From the NCBI GenBank assembly GCA_963840275.1, contig CAWIYK010000005.1, positions 1,116,001 through 1,180,000 on the forward strand: a stretch of DNA of 64,000 bases. The letters run 5' to 3'. The notes below the pieces were generated by a model, which was given only the letters and a program-made list of their open reading frames with translations, ran no database searches and was not told the origin of the DNA. This stretch comes from Actinophytocola sp963840275 (lineage in GTDB: Bacteria > Actinomycetota > Actinomycetes > Mycobacteriales > Pseudonocardiaceae). Below, one piece after another: positions 41,478 through 50,998 of this stretch. A program made the position numbers and the translations under genes. How positions within the stretch are numbered: position 1 is the stretch's first letter; every line of letters begins with the position of its first letter.

Positions 41478-42970
41478 CTGCCGCCGCGCGAGCCGACGCC
41501 GTCCCTGACCCCGACGCGCGTCGGCTCGCTGAACTCGGCTACACCTCCGAGTTCCACCGGGACATGAGTCTCTGGGCGAACTTCTCGCTCGGCTTCACCT
41601 ACCTGTCGCCGGTCGTCGGCGTGTACACGCTGTTCGCCGTCTCGCTCGCGCTGGCCGGCCCGCCGATGATCTGGAGCCTCGTCATCGTGGGCGCCGGGCA
41701 GCTGCTCGTCGCGCTCGTGTTCGGCGAGATCGTGTCGCAGTACCCGATCGCGGGCGGGATCTACCCGTGGGCGCGGCGGTTGTGGGGTCAGAAGTGGGCG
41801 TGGCTGACCGGTTGGGTGTACGCGATCGCGCTGCTGGTCACGATCGCGTCGGTGGTCTACGGCGCAGGACCGTACGTCGCGTCGCTACTGAGCCTCACGG
41901 TGTCGACGAACACCACGATCGTCTGCGCGCTGGCGATGATCGTGCTCGCCACGCTGATCAACCTCGGCGGCACGAAAGTGCTCGCGGTCGCCGCGTTGAT
42001 CGGGTTCGGCACGGAGATCCTCGGCGCGCTCGTGGTCGGGGGATGGCTGTTGATCGCCGAACGCGAGCACGACTTCGGTGTGCTGTTCGACAGCTTCGGT
42101 GCCGCGCCGGAGGGTTCGTACCTGGCCGCGTTCCTCGCCGCCGGCCTCATCGGGATCTTCCAGTACTACGGGTTCGAGGCGTGCGGTGACGTCGCGGAGG
42201 AAGTGCCGGACGCCAGCCGGCGCATCCCGAAGGCGATGCGGATGACGATCTACGTCGGCGGCGCGGCGGCGACGTTCGTGTGCCTCGCGCTGGTGCTCGC
42301 GGTGCCGGACTTCGGCGCGGTCATCGCGGGCGACGACGCCGACCCGGTGGGCAGCGTGCTCGCCACGGCGTTCGGCGACACCGGCGCCAAGATCGTGCTG
42401 GCCGTCGTGCTGGTGTCGTTCCTGTCCTGCGCGTTGAGCCTCCAGGCCGCGGCGTCGCGGCTGATGTACTCCTACGCGCGGGACCGGATGCTGCCGGGAA
42501 GCGGTCTGCTGGCCCGGTTCTCGCGCAGCCGGGGCGTGCCGCCGTACACGCTGGTGGTGGCGGCGATCGTGCCCGCGGTCGTGGTGCTGGTGTCGGGGTT
42601 CTCCGAGGACGCGGTCACGAAGATCGTGTCGTTCGCGGTGCTCGGCATCTACCTCGGCTTCCAGATGGTGGTGCTCGCGGCGTTGCGGGCCCGGCTCCGG
42701 GGCTGGCGGCCGTCCGGCCCGTTCACGTTGGGGCGGTGGGGTTTCGCGGTGAACGTCGCCGCGTTGGGGTACGGGGTCGCGGCCATCGTGAACATGGTGT
42801 GGCCGCGGACGCCCGACGCGGCCTGGTACGACAACTACCTCGTGCTGCTCTCCGGCGTCGTCGTGGTCGGTGCGGGGCTGGTGCTGATGGCCGTGCTGCG
42901 GCCCTACCGGCACAGCCGCGCGGTCTCCGGCGACGCTGTCAGGTCCACTGTAGACGCTTCGGAAAGGTGA
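41474..42970 (+). CDS. APC-family amino acid/amine permease
   Basis: 498 residues with about 12 hydrophobic segments. The helix-1 region NFSLGFTYLSPVVGVYTLF and the EIVSQYPIAGGIYPWARRLWG segment are typical of APC-superfamily (AAT/GABA permease) transporters, as are QYYGFEACGDVAEEVPDASRRIPKAM and SRLMYSYARDRMLPGS. It probably imports the compound sensed by the Cache/GntR pair and oxidised by the GlcD/F-like enzyme. GTG 41474 overlaps the previous stop; the LLM gene begins 5 bp after its stop. Confidence 0.92.
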   Translation: MTAAARADAVPDPDARRLAELGYTSEFHRDMSLWANFSLGFTYLSPVVGVYTLFAVSLALAGPPMIWSLVIVGAGQLLVALVFGEIVSQYPIAGGIYPWARRLWGQKWAWLTGWVYAIALLVTIASVVYGAGPYVASLLSLTVSTNTTIVCALAMIVLATLINLGGTKVLAVAALIGFGTEILGALVVGGWLLIAEREHDFGVLFDSFGAAPEGSYLAAFLAAGLIGIFQYYGFEACGDVAEEVPDASRRIPKAMRMTIYVGGAAATFVCLALVLAVPDFGAVIAGDDADPVGSVLATAFGDTGAKIVLAVVLVSFLSCALSLQAAASRLMYSYARDRMLPGSGLLARFSRSRGVPPYTLVVAAIVPAVVVLVSGFSEDAVTKIVSFAVLGIYLGFQMVVLAALRARLRGWRPSGPFTLGRWGFAVNVAALGYGVAAIVNMVWPRTPDAAWYDNYLVLLSGVVVVGAGLVLMAVLRPYRHSRAVSGDAVRSTVDASER

Positions 42971-42975
42971 GTGTC

Positions 42976-44037
42976 ATGCGATTCAGCTTCGTGATGTTGC
43001 CCGACTATCCGCTCGACGACACGATCGAGTCCATCAAGCTCGCCGACGAGCTGGGCTACTACGGCTGCTACGCGGCGGACGAGACCTGGCACAAGGACCT
43101 CTGGCTGCTGTTCGCGGCGGCGGCCGACAAGACGAAGAACATCCGGTTCGGGCCGTAGCTCTCCGCGGTCACGCTGCGCGAGCCGTCGCTGATCGCCCAG
43201 GCGACCGCGACCCTCGACGAGCTGACCGGCGGCCGCGCGGAGTGCGTGCTGGGGTCGGGCAACTTCGGGCTGCTCGCCCAGTACGGCATCGACTGGGCGA
43301 AGACGAAGCCGTTGTCGCGTCTCAAGGAGGCACACCACGTGGTGCGCACGCTCCTCGACGACGGCGCGATCAACTACGAGGGCGAGTTCTTCAAGTACAG
43401 CGGGCTGTTCACGTTCGCGAGGCCGGTTCAGGAACACGTCCCGGTGAAGCTCGGCGCGATGCGCGGCCCGAAGTCGTTCCAGGCGGCGGGTGAGCTGACC
43501 GACGGCGTGCACCACGCGCTGAGCTACACGAAACGCGCCTACGAGTACATGGTGGAGAACGTGCGGATCGGTGCCGAGCGGGCGGGCCGTGACGCGTCCA
43601 CATTGGACATGGGCGCGTGGGTCGTGTTCGCCACAGGGCAGGACTCGCGCGCCGCGAAGGACGCCGCGCGGGCGATGGTGGGCCTGTACGCGTCGTCGAT
43701 GCCGGCCGAGCAACTGGAACGCAACGACGTGGATCCGGCGTCGCTGACGGACATCATCGCCGCGGTGGGGGAGGGCCGGGTGGACCGTGCCTACGAGCTG
43801 ACCCCACCCGACCTGGCCGACAAGCTCTCGATCGCCGGCACCCCGGAGGAGTGCGCGGAGAAGATCAAGACCGAGATCGCGTCGACCGGCGTCAACCACA
43901 TGGTCCTCGCCATCACCGACGCCGCGCTGGTGAAGGCCTTCTCGGGTCTGGACCTGCCGGGCGTGGCCACGATGCGCGAGCAGCTGCAGCTGGTGCACGA
44001 CCACGTGATGCCGGCCTTCGCCGCCCAGCCCGCGTAA
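42976..44037 (+). pseudogene. LLM-class F420/FMN-dependent oxidoreductase with in-frame TAG
   Basis: The frame gives a complete luciferase-like monooxygenase of 353 codons except for TAG at 43156-43158. Before it: MRFSFVMLPDYPLDDTIES and DKTKNIRFGP. After it: LSAVTLREPSLIAQATATLDELTGGRA, the conserved strand-4 region, and GSGNFGLLAQYGIDW. Both flanks align continuously, so it is a single substitution, not an indel. No good restart site lies just after the TAG. Either the gene is dead, the base is an assembly error, or the stop is read through. RBS GGAAAGGTGA precedes ATG 42976. Confidence 0.8.
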
Positions 44038-44040
44038 GGC

Positions 44041-44565
44041 CTAGCAGAACATCCGGTACGGGACCGGCGGGAACCCACCCGGGTCGGCACGGTAGTCGCA
44101 GGTGGACGATGCGGAGTCGTTCGCCGGGTCGGGGTCGCTCGGGGTGCTCGTGGCCAGGGTCGCGGTCGCGTCGACCTGGGTCGCGGTCGTCAGGGAGTAG
44201 ACGACCCAGCTGGTGGCCATGACGGCCGTGGCCCCGACGGCGATCGCGCCGAAGGAACACGTCAGCGTGTCGGCCACCTCGTCGTACGGGCAGGGCGGCG
44301 GGTTGAAGACGCCGCCCGCCCTGGGGTCGAGCTGGATGACGACCGTGGCCGAGGTCAACGCCTGCGGGCCGTTGTTGGTCAGCGAGATCGTGTACTGCGC
44401 GCCGGGCATCACGAAGTGGCCGACCGCGTCCAGTTCGACGGCGAGATCCGCGTCAGCAGGTGTCGCCGCCGCCGGCGACACCGTGAGAAACCCGAGAAGA
44501 ACCACCAGAACGACAAAAACCTTGCGGAGCACCGTCGCGCACCAACTTCCCCAGTATCCGAGCAT
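44041..44565 (-). CDS. Secreted DUF11-type beta-sandwich protein
   Basis: About 174 residues from ATG 44565; an upstream ATG at 44598 or a GTG 11 codons in are alternatives. Signal peptide: LRKVFVVLVVLLGFLTVSPAAA. Mature part has one DUF11-like domain (ADLAVELDAVGHFVMPGAQY followed by ISLTNNGPQALTSATVVIQL), ending in two Cys pairs (CPYDEVADTLTCSF and STCDYR...FC) that could form disulfides. Convergent with the LLM gene, with 3 bp between stops. Function in the envelope or medium is unknown. Confidence 0.75.
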   Translation of the reverse strand: MLGYWGSWCATVLRKVFVVLVVLLGFLTVSPAAATPADADLAVELDAVGHFVMPGAQYTISLTNNGPQALTSATVVIQLDPRAGGVFNPPPCPYDEVADTLTCSFGAIAVGATAVMATSWVVYSLTTATQVDATATLATSTPSDPDPANDSASSTCDYRADPGGFPPVPYRMFC

Positions 44566-44611
44566 GACCCGTCGATGCACCATAACCAGATGACACACGG
44601 TCTCTCACCGA

Positions 44612-44779
44612 ATGGTTACGAGTTGCCCGTTCGGAGGCGAAGTTGCCGGTCCAGCAGAGCATCACCGTCTGCTTGTCCTGTGTGGACTGTCCGTGGTGCT
44701 CGTCGTGGTCGGGCTGTGCTTCCACGGGTTCGCCGCCGCGCGGTCGGGGCTCGTGACGCCGTCGCCCAAGGCTGCATAA
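44612..44779 (+). CDS. Candidate 55-residue single-span membrane protein
   Basis: ATG 44612 to TAA 44779. The middle reads RLLVLCGLSVVLVVVGLCFH, a convincing single transmembrane helix, then a short basic tail ARSGLVTPSPKAA. No ribosome binding site is visible, so translation is uncertain (leaderless is possible). It lies in the 310-bp divergent gap between the DUF11 protein gene and the IniR-like gene. The rest of that gap holds the direct repeats noted at 44771. Confidence 0.35.
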   Translation: MVTSCPFGGEVAGPAEHHRLLVLCGLSVVLVVVGLCFHGFAAARSGLVTPSPKAA

Positions 44780-44840
44780 CCAACCACGAATGTTCGGGCA
44801 ATAGTGCGTTCGGTGTAATGGTCAACGCTGCGTAACCGAC
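44771..44840. repeat. Direct repeats upstream of the IniR-like gene
   Basis: GCTGCATAACCAAC (44771-44784) and GCTGCGTAACCGAC (44827-44840) match at 12 of 14 positions, 56 bp apart, the second 36 bp before the regulator start. They could be binding sites for the regulator itself or the residue of a small duplication. Confidence 0.4.
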
Positions 44841-44875
44841 GAAGGGGAGGGCACACCCAACGAAGAGGGGCCGGC

Positions 44876-47530
44876 GTGATGCGAACGCCAACGATGGCAC
44901 GCGCTGAACCGGTCGCGGGCTGGATCCTTCGGCAGATCGGGTCCGAGGTCGGCGAGCCGCTGACGGCTGCCATCGTCGGGCCGGGCGGAACCGGCAAGTC
45001 GACGCTGGTCAGCGCCATCGCAGCAGCCTACGACACGGCCGGCGTCCCCGCGGTGCGGGTCGGGCCGGACACCGACGTCGGCGCGCTCGCGGACGGCATC
45101 CCGGTGCTGGTCGACGACGCGCACCGCCTCGCTCCGGACACCCTCGCGATCCTGCGGGAGCGGGCCAGACGCGACGACGCCCGCATGGTCGTCAGTTACC
45201 GTCCGTGGCCGCGACCGGACGGGCTGTCGGCCCTCGGCGCGCTCGTGTCGCGGCACCACTCGCCGATCGTCCTCGGTCATCTCGGGCGCGACGAGGTGGC
45301 CGCGCACGTCGCCCGGCGTGTCGGGGGACCGCCGCCGGACACGCTCGTCGCACTGGTGCACGAGCAGTCGGGCGGGTTGTTGATGTTCGTCGGCCTGGTC
45401 ACCCAGGCGATGCTCGACACCGGACGGTTCGACCCGCGCCACCCCGACCGGTTCCGCCGGCCGCAGCGCGTCTCGGTGTCCCCCGGCCTCGCGGAGCGGC
45501 TCCGCTACCTGCTGGAGGCGCTCGACCCGCCGATCTACCGGCTGCTCGAGGCGATGGCGCTCGGCGCCCCGCTCGACGCTGAGGTGCTCGGCGCGCTGCT
45601 CGAGACCGACCAGGACGCCCTTGGCGAGACCGTCGAGGCGGCCATGGCGACCGGCCTCGTCACCGAGTCCGGCGACCTCGTCGTCTTCGCCCGCAACCTG
45701 CTGCTTCGCCTCCTCCCGGTGCTGCGGCGCAGGAGCATGCAGCACCGGCTCGCGGACATCCAGGTCGCCAACGGTGGCCCGGTGCTGGCCGCCGGCCGGC
45801 AGCTGGCGGAATCCCACGCCACCGGCGCCCGCGCCTTCACGGTGCTCGCGGCGGCCGCCGACGAGGCGCTGCGCACCTCACCACAACTCGCGGTCGAGCT
45901 CTACGACGCCGCGGTGCGTGCCGGCGGCAGCGCGGCGTCGGTGCTCGCGCGCCGGGCACAGGCCGCCGCGCTCGCGGGCGACCCGGTCCAGGCGCTGCGC
46001 CTCGCCGACCAGATCCTCTCCGCGGACAGCTCCGCGCCGGACCGGCGGCGTGCCGTCACGGTGTCCGCCTCGATCCTCGCAAGGCGCGGGTTCGCCGCCC
46101 GTGCCGGTGAGCTGTACCAGAGCCTGTCGGGCCCCGGCAGCACCGACGCGCTCCTCGCGGTGCCGGCGTTGCTCGCCTGCGGCGAGTTGGCGCGGGCCCG
46201 CGACGTGGTCGCGGCCGCACCGCCCAGTGAAGCCGACGCGCCGACGCTCACCGCCGCCGCCGTGCGGCTGCTCGCGAACGGCATGCTGGAGTCCGTCGAC
46301 GGCGACGCCACCGTCGGCCTGTCCCTCCTCGTCCGGGCCGCCGGCCTGCTCGACTCGGCCGGCGACGCGGTGCTGCTGCCCTACAGCCCGACCGAGCTGG
46401 TCGCCTTGGTCGCCGGACAGTGCGGCGAGACGACACTGGCCGAGGCGACGCTGGGCCGTGCGGTCACCGCCAAGCTCGGTGGCGGTTTCACGCATGCCAG
46501 GCACCTGCTGCAGCACGGTTGGTTCGCGCTCCGCCGCGGTGGCATGGACGCCGCACGGGGCGCGCTCGACCGCGTCGGCGGACTGACCCTCGAGCCGGGC
46601 GACGAGCTGCTCGCGGCCACGCTCGCCGTCGGCCTCGCCAGGCAGAGCGGCGACGCCGCGGCGCTCGGCGTCGCGTTCGCCAGGGCCAGGACGGCGTTGA
46701 TCAGGCACCCGGTCGACCTGTACCTCGTACCGCAGGTGGGCGAGCTGGCCGTGGCGGCCGCGATCCTCGGCGAGCGCGCGTCGATCGCCGTGCACCTCGG
46801 TCAGGCACGGGCTCTGCTGGCCCGGCTCGGCGATCCGCCACTGTGGACGGTCGCGTTGCGGTGGAGCGAGCTGCACGCCGAGCTCGCGGCCGGCGACCTC
46901 GACGCGGCGGCCCGCGTGGTGTCCGAGCTGCCCGGCGACACGTTCGCCACGGCGGGCGCCTGCTGGCTACGCGTGACGCGCGGCGAGCACGTCGACCCGG
47001 ACGAGATCCGGGCGGCGGCCGGCGGCCTGCACCACGCCGGACGGAACTGGGACGCCGCGCAGCTGGCCGCGGCGGCGGCGTTGCACACCGCCGACCGCAA
47101 GATCGCGGCCGGGCTGCTGGCCTTCGCGAGAGGGCTGAGCGACACGACGGTGCCGGAACAGCCTCTCGTCGACGTCGGAGTCGGAGTTGACGTCGGAGTC
47201 GACATCGACGAGAACGAGGCCGAGCCGCCCCCGGAGCCCGTGGCCGCGGCCGCGCAGCTCAGCGATCGCGAGGTGGAGGTCGGCAGGCTGATCCTCGCCG
47301 GACTCACGCACAAGCAGATCGGCGCACGCCTGTTCATCTCGGCGAAGACCGTCGAGCACCACGTGGCGCGCATGCGCAACCGCCTCGGCGCCGACGGCCG
47401 CAACGAGCTGTTCGGCATCCTGCGGCAGGTCATCGACACCGCCGACCAGGGTGCTGATCAAGCCTCGGCGTCGAGCAGCGAGGAAAGCGCGGCGACGAGC
47501 CCTTCACAGGCACGGGCCACCGCCCGATAG
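44876..47530 (+). CDS. iniR: Large LuxR-type regulator with N-terminal ATPase (IniR-like)
   Basis: 884 residues. N-terminal STAND-type ATPase: Walker A IVGPGGTGKST, Walker B VLVDDAHRL. A long helical repeat region of about 500 residues follows (AGELYQSL, RARDVVAAAPP units), then a Val/Asp linker and a LuxR helix-turn-helix LSDREVEVGRLILAGLTHKQ ending HHVARMRNRL. Convergent with an iniC-like gene, as Rv0339c (IniR) faces iniBAC in M. tuberculosis, so control of the dynamin operon is inferred. GTG 44876 or ATG 44879 after AGAGGGG. The last about 20 residues are encoded antisense to a duplicated iniC fragment. Confidence 0.88.
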   Translation: MMRTPTMARAEPVAGWILRQIGSEVGEPLTAAIVGPGGTGKSTLVSAIAAAYDTAGVPAVRVGPDTDVGALADGIPVLVDDAHRLAPDTLAILRERARRDDARMVVSYRPWPRPDGLSALGALVSRHHSPIVLGHLGRDEVAAHVARRVGGPPPDTLVALVHEQSGGLLMFVGLVTQAMLDTGRFDPRHPDRFRRPQRVSVSPGLAERLRYLLEALDPPIYRLLEAMALGAPLDAEVLGALLETDQDALGETVEAAMATGLVTESGDLVVFARNLLLRLLPVLRRRSMQHRLADIQVANGGPVLAAGRQLAESHATGARAFTVLAAAADEALRTSPQLAVELYDAAVRAGGSAASVLARRAQAAALAGDPVQALRLADQILSADSSAPDRRRAVTVSASILARRGFAARAGELYQSLSGPGSTDALLAVPALLACGELARARDVVAAAPPSEADAPTLTAAAVRLLANGMLESVDGDATVGLSLLVRAAGLLDSAGDAVLLPYSPTELVALVAGQCGETTLAEATLGRAVTAKLGGGFTHARHLLQHGWFALRRGGMDAARGALDRVGGLTLEPGDELLAATLAVGLARQSGDAAALGVAFARARTALIRHPVDLYLVPQVGELAVAAAILGERASIAVHLGQARALLARLGDPPLWTVALRWSELHAELAAGDLDAAARVVSELPGDTFATAGACWLRVTRGEHVDPDEIRAAAGGLHHAGRNWDAAQLAAAAALHTADRKIAAGLLAFARGLSDTTVPEQPLVDVGVGVDVGVDIDENEAEPPPEPVAAAAQLSDREVEVGRLILAGLTHKQIGARLFISAKTVEHHVARMRNRLGADGRNELFGILRQVIDTADQGADQASASSSEESAATSPSQARATAR

Positions 47531-47547
47531 GCATGGCCTGGCGTGCG
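47458..47547 (-). pseudogene. Remnant of a second iniC-like 3' end
   Basis: On the minus strand this reads HAYRAVARACEGLVAALS followed by SLLDAEA and a stop. The intact iniC-like gene 140 bp further ends HAYRAVARTCEGLVAALS then TPVASDA. The DNA also aligns with only a few changes and one 3-bp gap. The fragment overlaps the end of the iniR-like gene and has no upstream coding part, so it is a leftover of a tandem duplication. Confidence 0.7.
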
Positions 47548-47600
47548 GCTCGGTGCGCTGCCGCCCGTGGTCGGGTCAGTTTTCAGCGTTGCCTGGTTGC

Positions 47601-49121
47601 TCAGGCGTCTGAGGCGACTGGTGTGGAGAGGGCGGCGACGAGTCCCTCACAGGTGCGCGCCACCGCTCGGTAGGCGTGTACGGCCTGGCGTGCGGCGAAC
47701 GGGTCCTCGGCGCGTCGGCGCCAGTTGTCGAGTTCGTCCAGTGCGGCCTCGCGCACCGTTGCCTCCGGTGCGTCCTTGGGGAGCGCCAAGCGATGGATCG
47801 CCGCAACGCCCTGGCCGCCGAGCAGCCGCTCCGCCGTGTCGCTCACGTCCGCCGGCAGCGTCACCTCCCCGCACCGCAGCGCGGACAGCAGTCGCAGCTC
47901 GACGAACTCGTGCGCGCCGGACGCGATGCGTTCGACGTCCGAGGCGAGCTGTGCGACCGCCACCGGATCGACGCCGGCAGAGTCGGCCGACGCCGCGAGC
48001 AACCGGTCGAGCGCCAGCAGCCCGCTGCGTGCCTTGAGCAGGTCGCGGCGCTGCGTGAACTGCACGTTCAACACCTCGTGCAGCTCGTTGAGCCCGCTGC
48101 AGCGCACCAGTTCCTTCGCCAGGGCCGGAGAACGGTCGCGGCCCTGCCGGATGTACATCATGGACAGTCGCAACCCGAACAGTCCGAACCGCTCCAGCAG
48201 CTCGGCCCTGCGCGCCGTCGGCACCTCGGCGAGCGCCGCGACCCGGTCGGACCGCACGAACCGGTGCGTGGACAGCAGCGCCTCGTCCATGTCCGCGCGC
48301 GGTGCGGCGGCGAGCGCGGCGAGCGTGTCGAACTCCGCCTGCCGCAACGTCCGGCCGGTCGCCGCGAGCAGCCCGGCGACCGGGATCACCGTCTGGCACA
48401 GGCCACGCAGCGCGGGCTCGGCCTGGTAGCGACGGGCGATCCGCCGCGCGGACAGCATCGCGTCGATCCGGCCGCCGCCGACCTCGTCGGCGCGGGAGAT
48501 CACCGCGATCGTGTTCACCGAGCTGGCCCGCGCGACGCTCTGGTCGCGGAAGGACTCTAGGAACTCCGCGTCGGTCGTGTGCAGGTGGCGCATCAGGTAG
48601 ATCACCGCGTCGGCCTCGGCCGGCGTGTCGTCGTCCGGCGTGAGCATGCTCAGCGTCCGGCGCGAGGTGCCCGTCGACGTCGAGCCGATGCCGGGAGTGT
48701 CGATGAGCGTGACCGCGCGCAGGCTCTGCGACGGCCAGTCCACGACGAGCTTGCGCAGCCGCTCCGCGGGCACGCCACGCAGTTGCACCGCGAGCGCGCC
48801 GTCCTTGCGGTGCACCGCGAGCGGCCGCGGCGGACCGTCGTCCGGATAGGACACCACGCGCGGCGTCTGCCCGTCCCGGTACCACGTGACGACCTTGGTG
48901 CACTCGCCGGCGTCGGTCGGCGCGATCAGCTCCCCGACCAGCCCGTTGAGCAGCGTCGACTTGCCCGCCTTCACCTTGCCGGCGATCGCGACGCGCAGCG
49001 GCTCGTCGAGCCGGTCGAGCTGCCCGCGCAACGCGGCCACCGTCTTCGGCTCCTCCGCGTAGACCCGCACCGCCTGCCGCAGCACCGAGCGTACGGCCGC
49101 GGTCAGGCTCGCCCCGGTCAC
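47601..49121 (-). CDS. iniC: Dynamin-like GTPase (IniC-like)
   Basis: 506 residues. G1 AGKVKAGKSTLLNGL, G2 region ECTKVV, G3 VTLIDTPGI, G4 position ISRADEV. The rest is helical, with MMYIRQGRD and ALDRLLAASAD in the neck/trunk region; no transmembrane helix. In mycobacteria IniC accompanies IniA in membrane maintenance under cell-wall stress. GTG 49121 overlaps the iniA stop by GTGA, so the two GTPases are made together and probably form a heteromeric membrane-remodelling machine. Confidence 0.87.
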   Translation of the reverse strand: MTGASLTAAVRSVLRQAVRVYAEEPKTVAALRGQLDRLDEPLRVAIAGKVKAGKSTLLNGLVGELIAPTDAGECTKVVTWYRDGQTPRVVSYPDDGPPRPLAVHRKDGALAVQLRGVPAERLRKLVVDWPSQSLRAVTLIDTPGIGSTSTGTSRRTLSMLTPDDDTPAEADAVIYLMRHLHTTDAEFLESFRDQSVARASSVNTIAVISRADEVGGGRIDAMLSARRIARRYQAEPALRGLCQTVIPVAGLLAATGRTLRQAEFDTLAALAAAPRADMDEALLSTHRFVRSDRVAALAEVPTARRAELLERFGLFGLRLSMMYIRQGRDRSPALAKELVRCSGLNELHEVLNVQFTQRRDLLKARSGLLALDRLLAASADSAGVDPVAVAQLASDVERIASGAHEFVELRLLSALRCGEVTLPADVSDTAERLLGGQGVAAIHRLALPKDAPEATVREAALDELDNWRRRAEDPFAARQAVHAYRAVARTCEGLVAALSTPVASDA

Positions 49122-50977
49122 GTGGCCGCCTCGAGCTGGCGCGGCTCACGGCCGTCGGCGACCGCGTTGCCGGGCAACAGTGCTCTGGCCTGCTTGTGCA
49201 GCGCTTCCAACCGGGCCAGCTCCTCGGGGATCTCGGCGAGCCTGCGCTGCTGCTCGTCCTTCGACGCGCGCACCGACTGGTCCGCCTTGGCCAGCGACTC
49301 CTTCAGCGACCGGTTCGTCTCCTCCGCGCGGTCGATGTAGAAGTCCCGCAGATCGCGCTGCACCCGCCGGAGCAGCTCCCGGGACTCCTTGCCGGCCTGG
49401 AAGATCACGTCGTCGGAGTAGCGCCGGACCGCGGCCTTCGCCTCGGCCTGACGCTTCGCGTACACCCGCCGCCGTTCGTCGGTGAGTCCCTTGGCACCCA
49501 ACAGCAAACCGGCGCCGATCGAGAACGGGTTGATCAGCGAGAGACCGACGATCGTGCCGAGCATGCCGAACATCAGCACCCCGACGTAACCGCCGCGCAG
49601 TCCGCTGAGCGCCTTCTGCCCGACGCCGAACGGCTCGCCGGCGCGCAGCTCCATGGCGCGCACCTGGGCGAGCGGATCGGCGCTCGTGGCACTGATCTTG
49701 GGCAGCAGGTCCTGGTCCCCGGAGAAGTGCTCGGCGACCTGCCCCGCGAGCCACCGCGCGCGTTGCGCCGCCCACAGGAAGTTGGCCGCCACCGCCGCGT
49801 GCACCTCCTGCTCGACCCAGGCGGACAGCTGGTCCCAGATCTTGCGTGGGTCGCCGGCGCGGTTGACCTCCTCCTCGGCTTCGCGTCCGATGTCGCGCAT
49901 CCGGTCCCGGAGGTCGTAGTCGATGTCGGCGTTGAGGTCGGCGACGCCGTCGCTGAGCGTGTGCTGCCAGCGGGCCGAGCGTTCCTTCAACGCGGCCGCG
50001 TGCTGCTTCGCCTCGGTGAGCTCGCGGATCACGTGCGCCGCGGCCTCGGGGTTGGTGTAGCTGGTCTGCTCGGCGAGCAGTGCCGTGGCGACCTGTTCGG
50101 TGACGGCCACGACGTCGTGCGCGGTCGACCGGCGGGCCAGCACGTCCGCCTGACTCACCACCCGGTCCCGGAGGTAGGAGATCAGCACCGGGAAGCCGGA
50201 CTCCGCGTCCGCCGCGTCGTCGTCGGTGCGGATCGCGTGCACCCGCAGTGCGGAGGACACGGTGAGCAGCTCGGTGTCGATGCCGGCGGCCGTGAGATGG
50301 CCCCGGTCGAGGTCGGCGATGCGCTCCCACTCCGGGTACAGGTCGGTCTTGCTCAGTACACAGAGGACGTTCGGGCAGAACTTCGTGGCCTGTCTGAGGA
50401 AATCGAGCTCCGGCGCGGTGTACTCCTGGGAGGCGTCGGACACGAACAGCACGGCGTCGGCCGTCGGCAGCTCGGCCATGGTCGCGGCGCCGTGCCTGGA
50501 GTGGAGTCCGCCGACGCCGGGGGTGTCGACGATCTCGAGCCCACCGGCGAGCAACGCACGCGGGATGCCGATCTCGGCGTGGCGCCAACCCTGTTTGTTG
50601 CCGGGGTTCCCGGTCTCGGCGATGTGCGTGGCGAGCTCCTCGATCGGCAGCTCGACCCGTTCGAGCTTCGGGGGTTCGCCGTCCCGCGCGGCCTCGACCA
50701 CCCGGACGAGCGCGGCAGTGGGCTTCTCCGCGTAGCCGACCACCGTCGGCACCGACGTCGCGACGTCGTCGAACACCGGGCACACCGGCGCCCGCACGAG
50801 GCCGTTCACCAGCAAGCTCTTGCCCTGCTTGAACTCCCCGACGACGAGCACCCGTACGCGGTCGGTGCGCAACCGGTGTCCCGACTGCCGCAACCGCTCC
50901 TCCAGGTCGGGTCGCCGGTAGGGCGCGATGGTGCTGAGCGCCTGGTCCAGGACGGCCACCGGTTCCGAGCGTCGCAT
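49118..50977 (-). CDS. iniA: Dynamin-like GTPase with membrane segment (IniA-like)
   Basis: 619 residues. G1 VVGEFKQGKSLLVNGL, G3 EIVDTPGVGGL, G4 VLSKTDLYP. The helical stalk is interrupted near residue 490-530 by a hydrophobic paddle (GVLMFGMLGTIVGLSLINPF), the membrane-inserting tip of bacterial dynamins, then a long coiled coil (AKADQSVRASKDEQQRRLAE). ATG 50977 is supported by GAGAGGAAA; the frame is open further upstream but through the big hairpin. Expected to act at the inner membrane with the iniC product. Confidence 0.9.
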   Translation of the reverse strand: MRRSEPVAVLDQALSTIAPYRRPDLEERLRQSGHRLRTDRVRVLVVGEFKQGKSLLVNGLVRAPVCPVFDDVATSVPTVVGYAEKPTAALVRVVEAARDGEPPKLERVELPIEELATHIAETGNPGNKQGWRHAEIGIPRALLAGGLEIVDTPGVGGLHSRHGAATMAELPTADAVLFVSDASQEYTAPELDFLRQATKFCPNVLCVLSKTDLYPEWERIADLDRGHLTAAGIDTELLTVSSALRVHAIRTDDDAADAESGFPVLISYLRDRVVSQADVLARRSTAHDVVAVTEQVATALLAEQTSYTNPEAAAHVIRELTEAKQHAAALKERSARWQHTLSDGVADLNADIDYDLRDRMRDIGREAEEEVNRAGDPRKIWDQLSAWVEQEVHAAVAANFLWAAQRARWLAGQVAEHFSGDQDLLPKISATSADPLAQVRAMELRAGEPFGVGQKALSGLRGGYVGVLMFGMLGTIVGLSLINPFSIGAGLLLGAKGLTDERRRVYAKRQAEAKAAVRRYSDDVIFQAGKESRELLRRVQRDLRDFYIDRAEETNRSLKESLAKADQSVRASKDEQQRRLAEIPEELARLEALHKQARALLPGNAVADGREPRQLEAAT

Positions 50978-50998
50978 GCGTTTCCTCTCACGCGTCGT

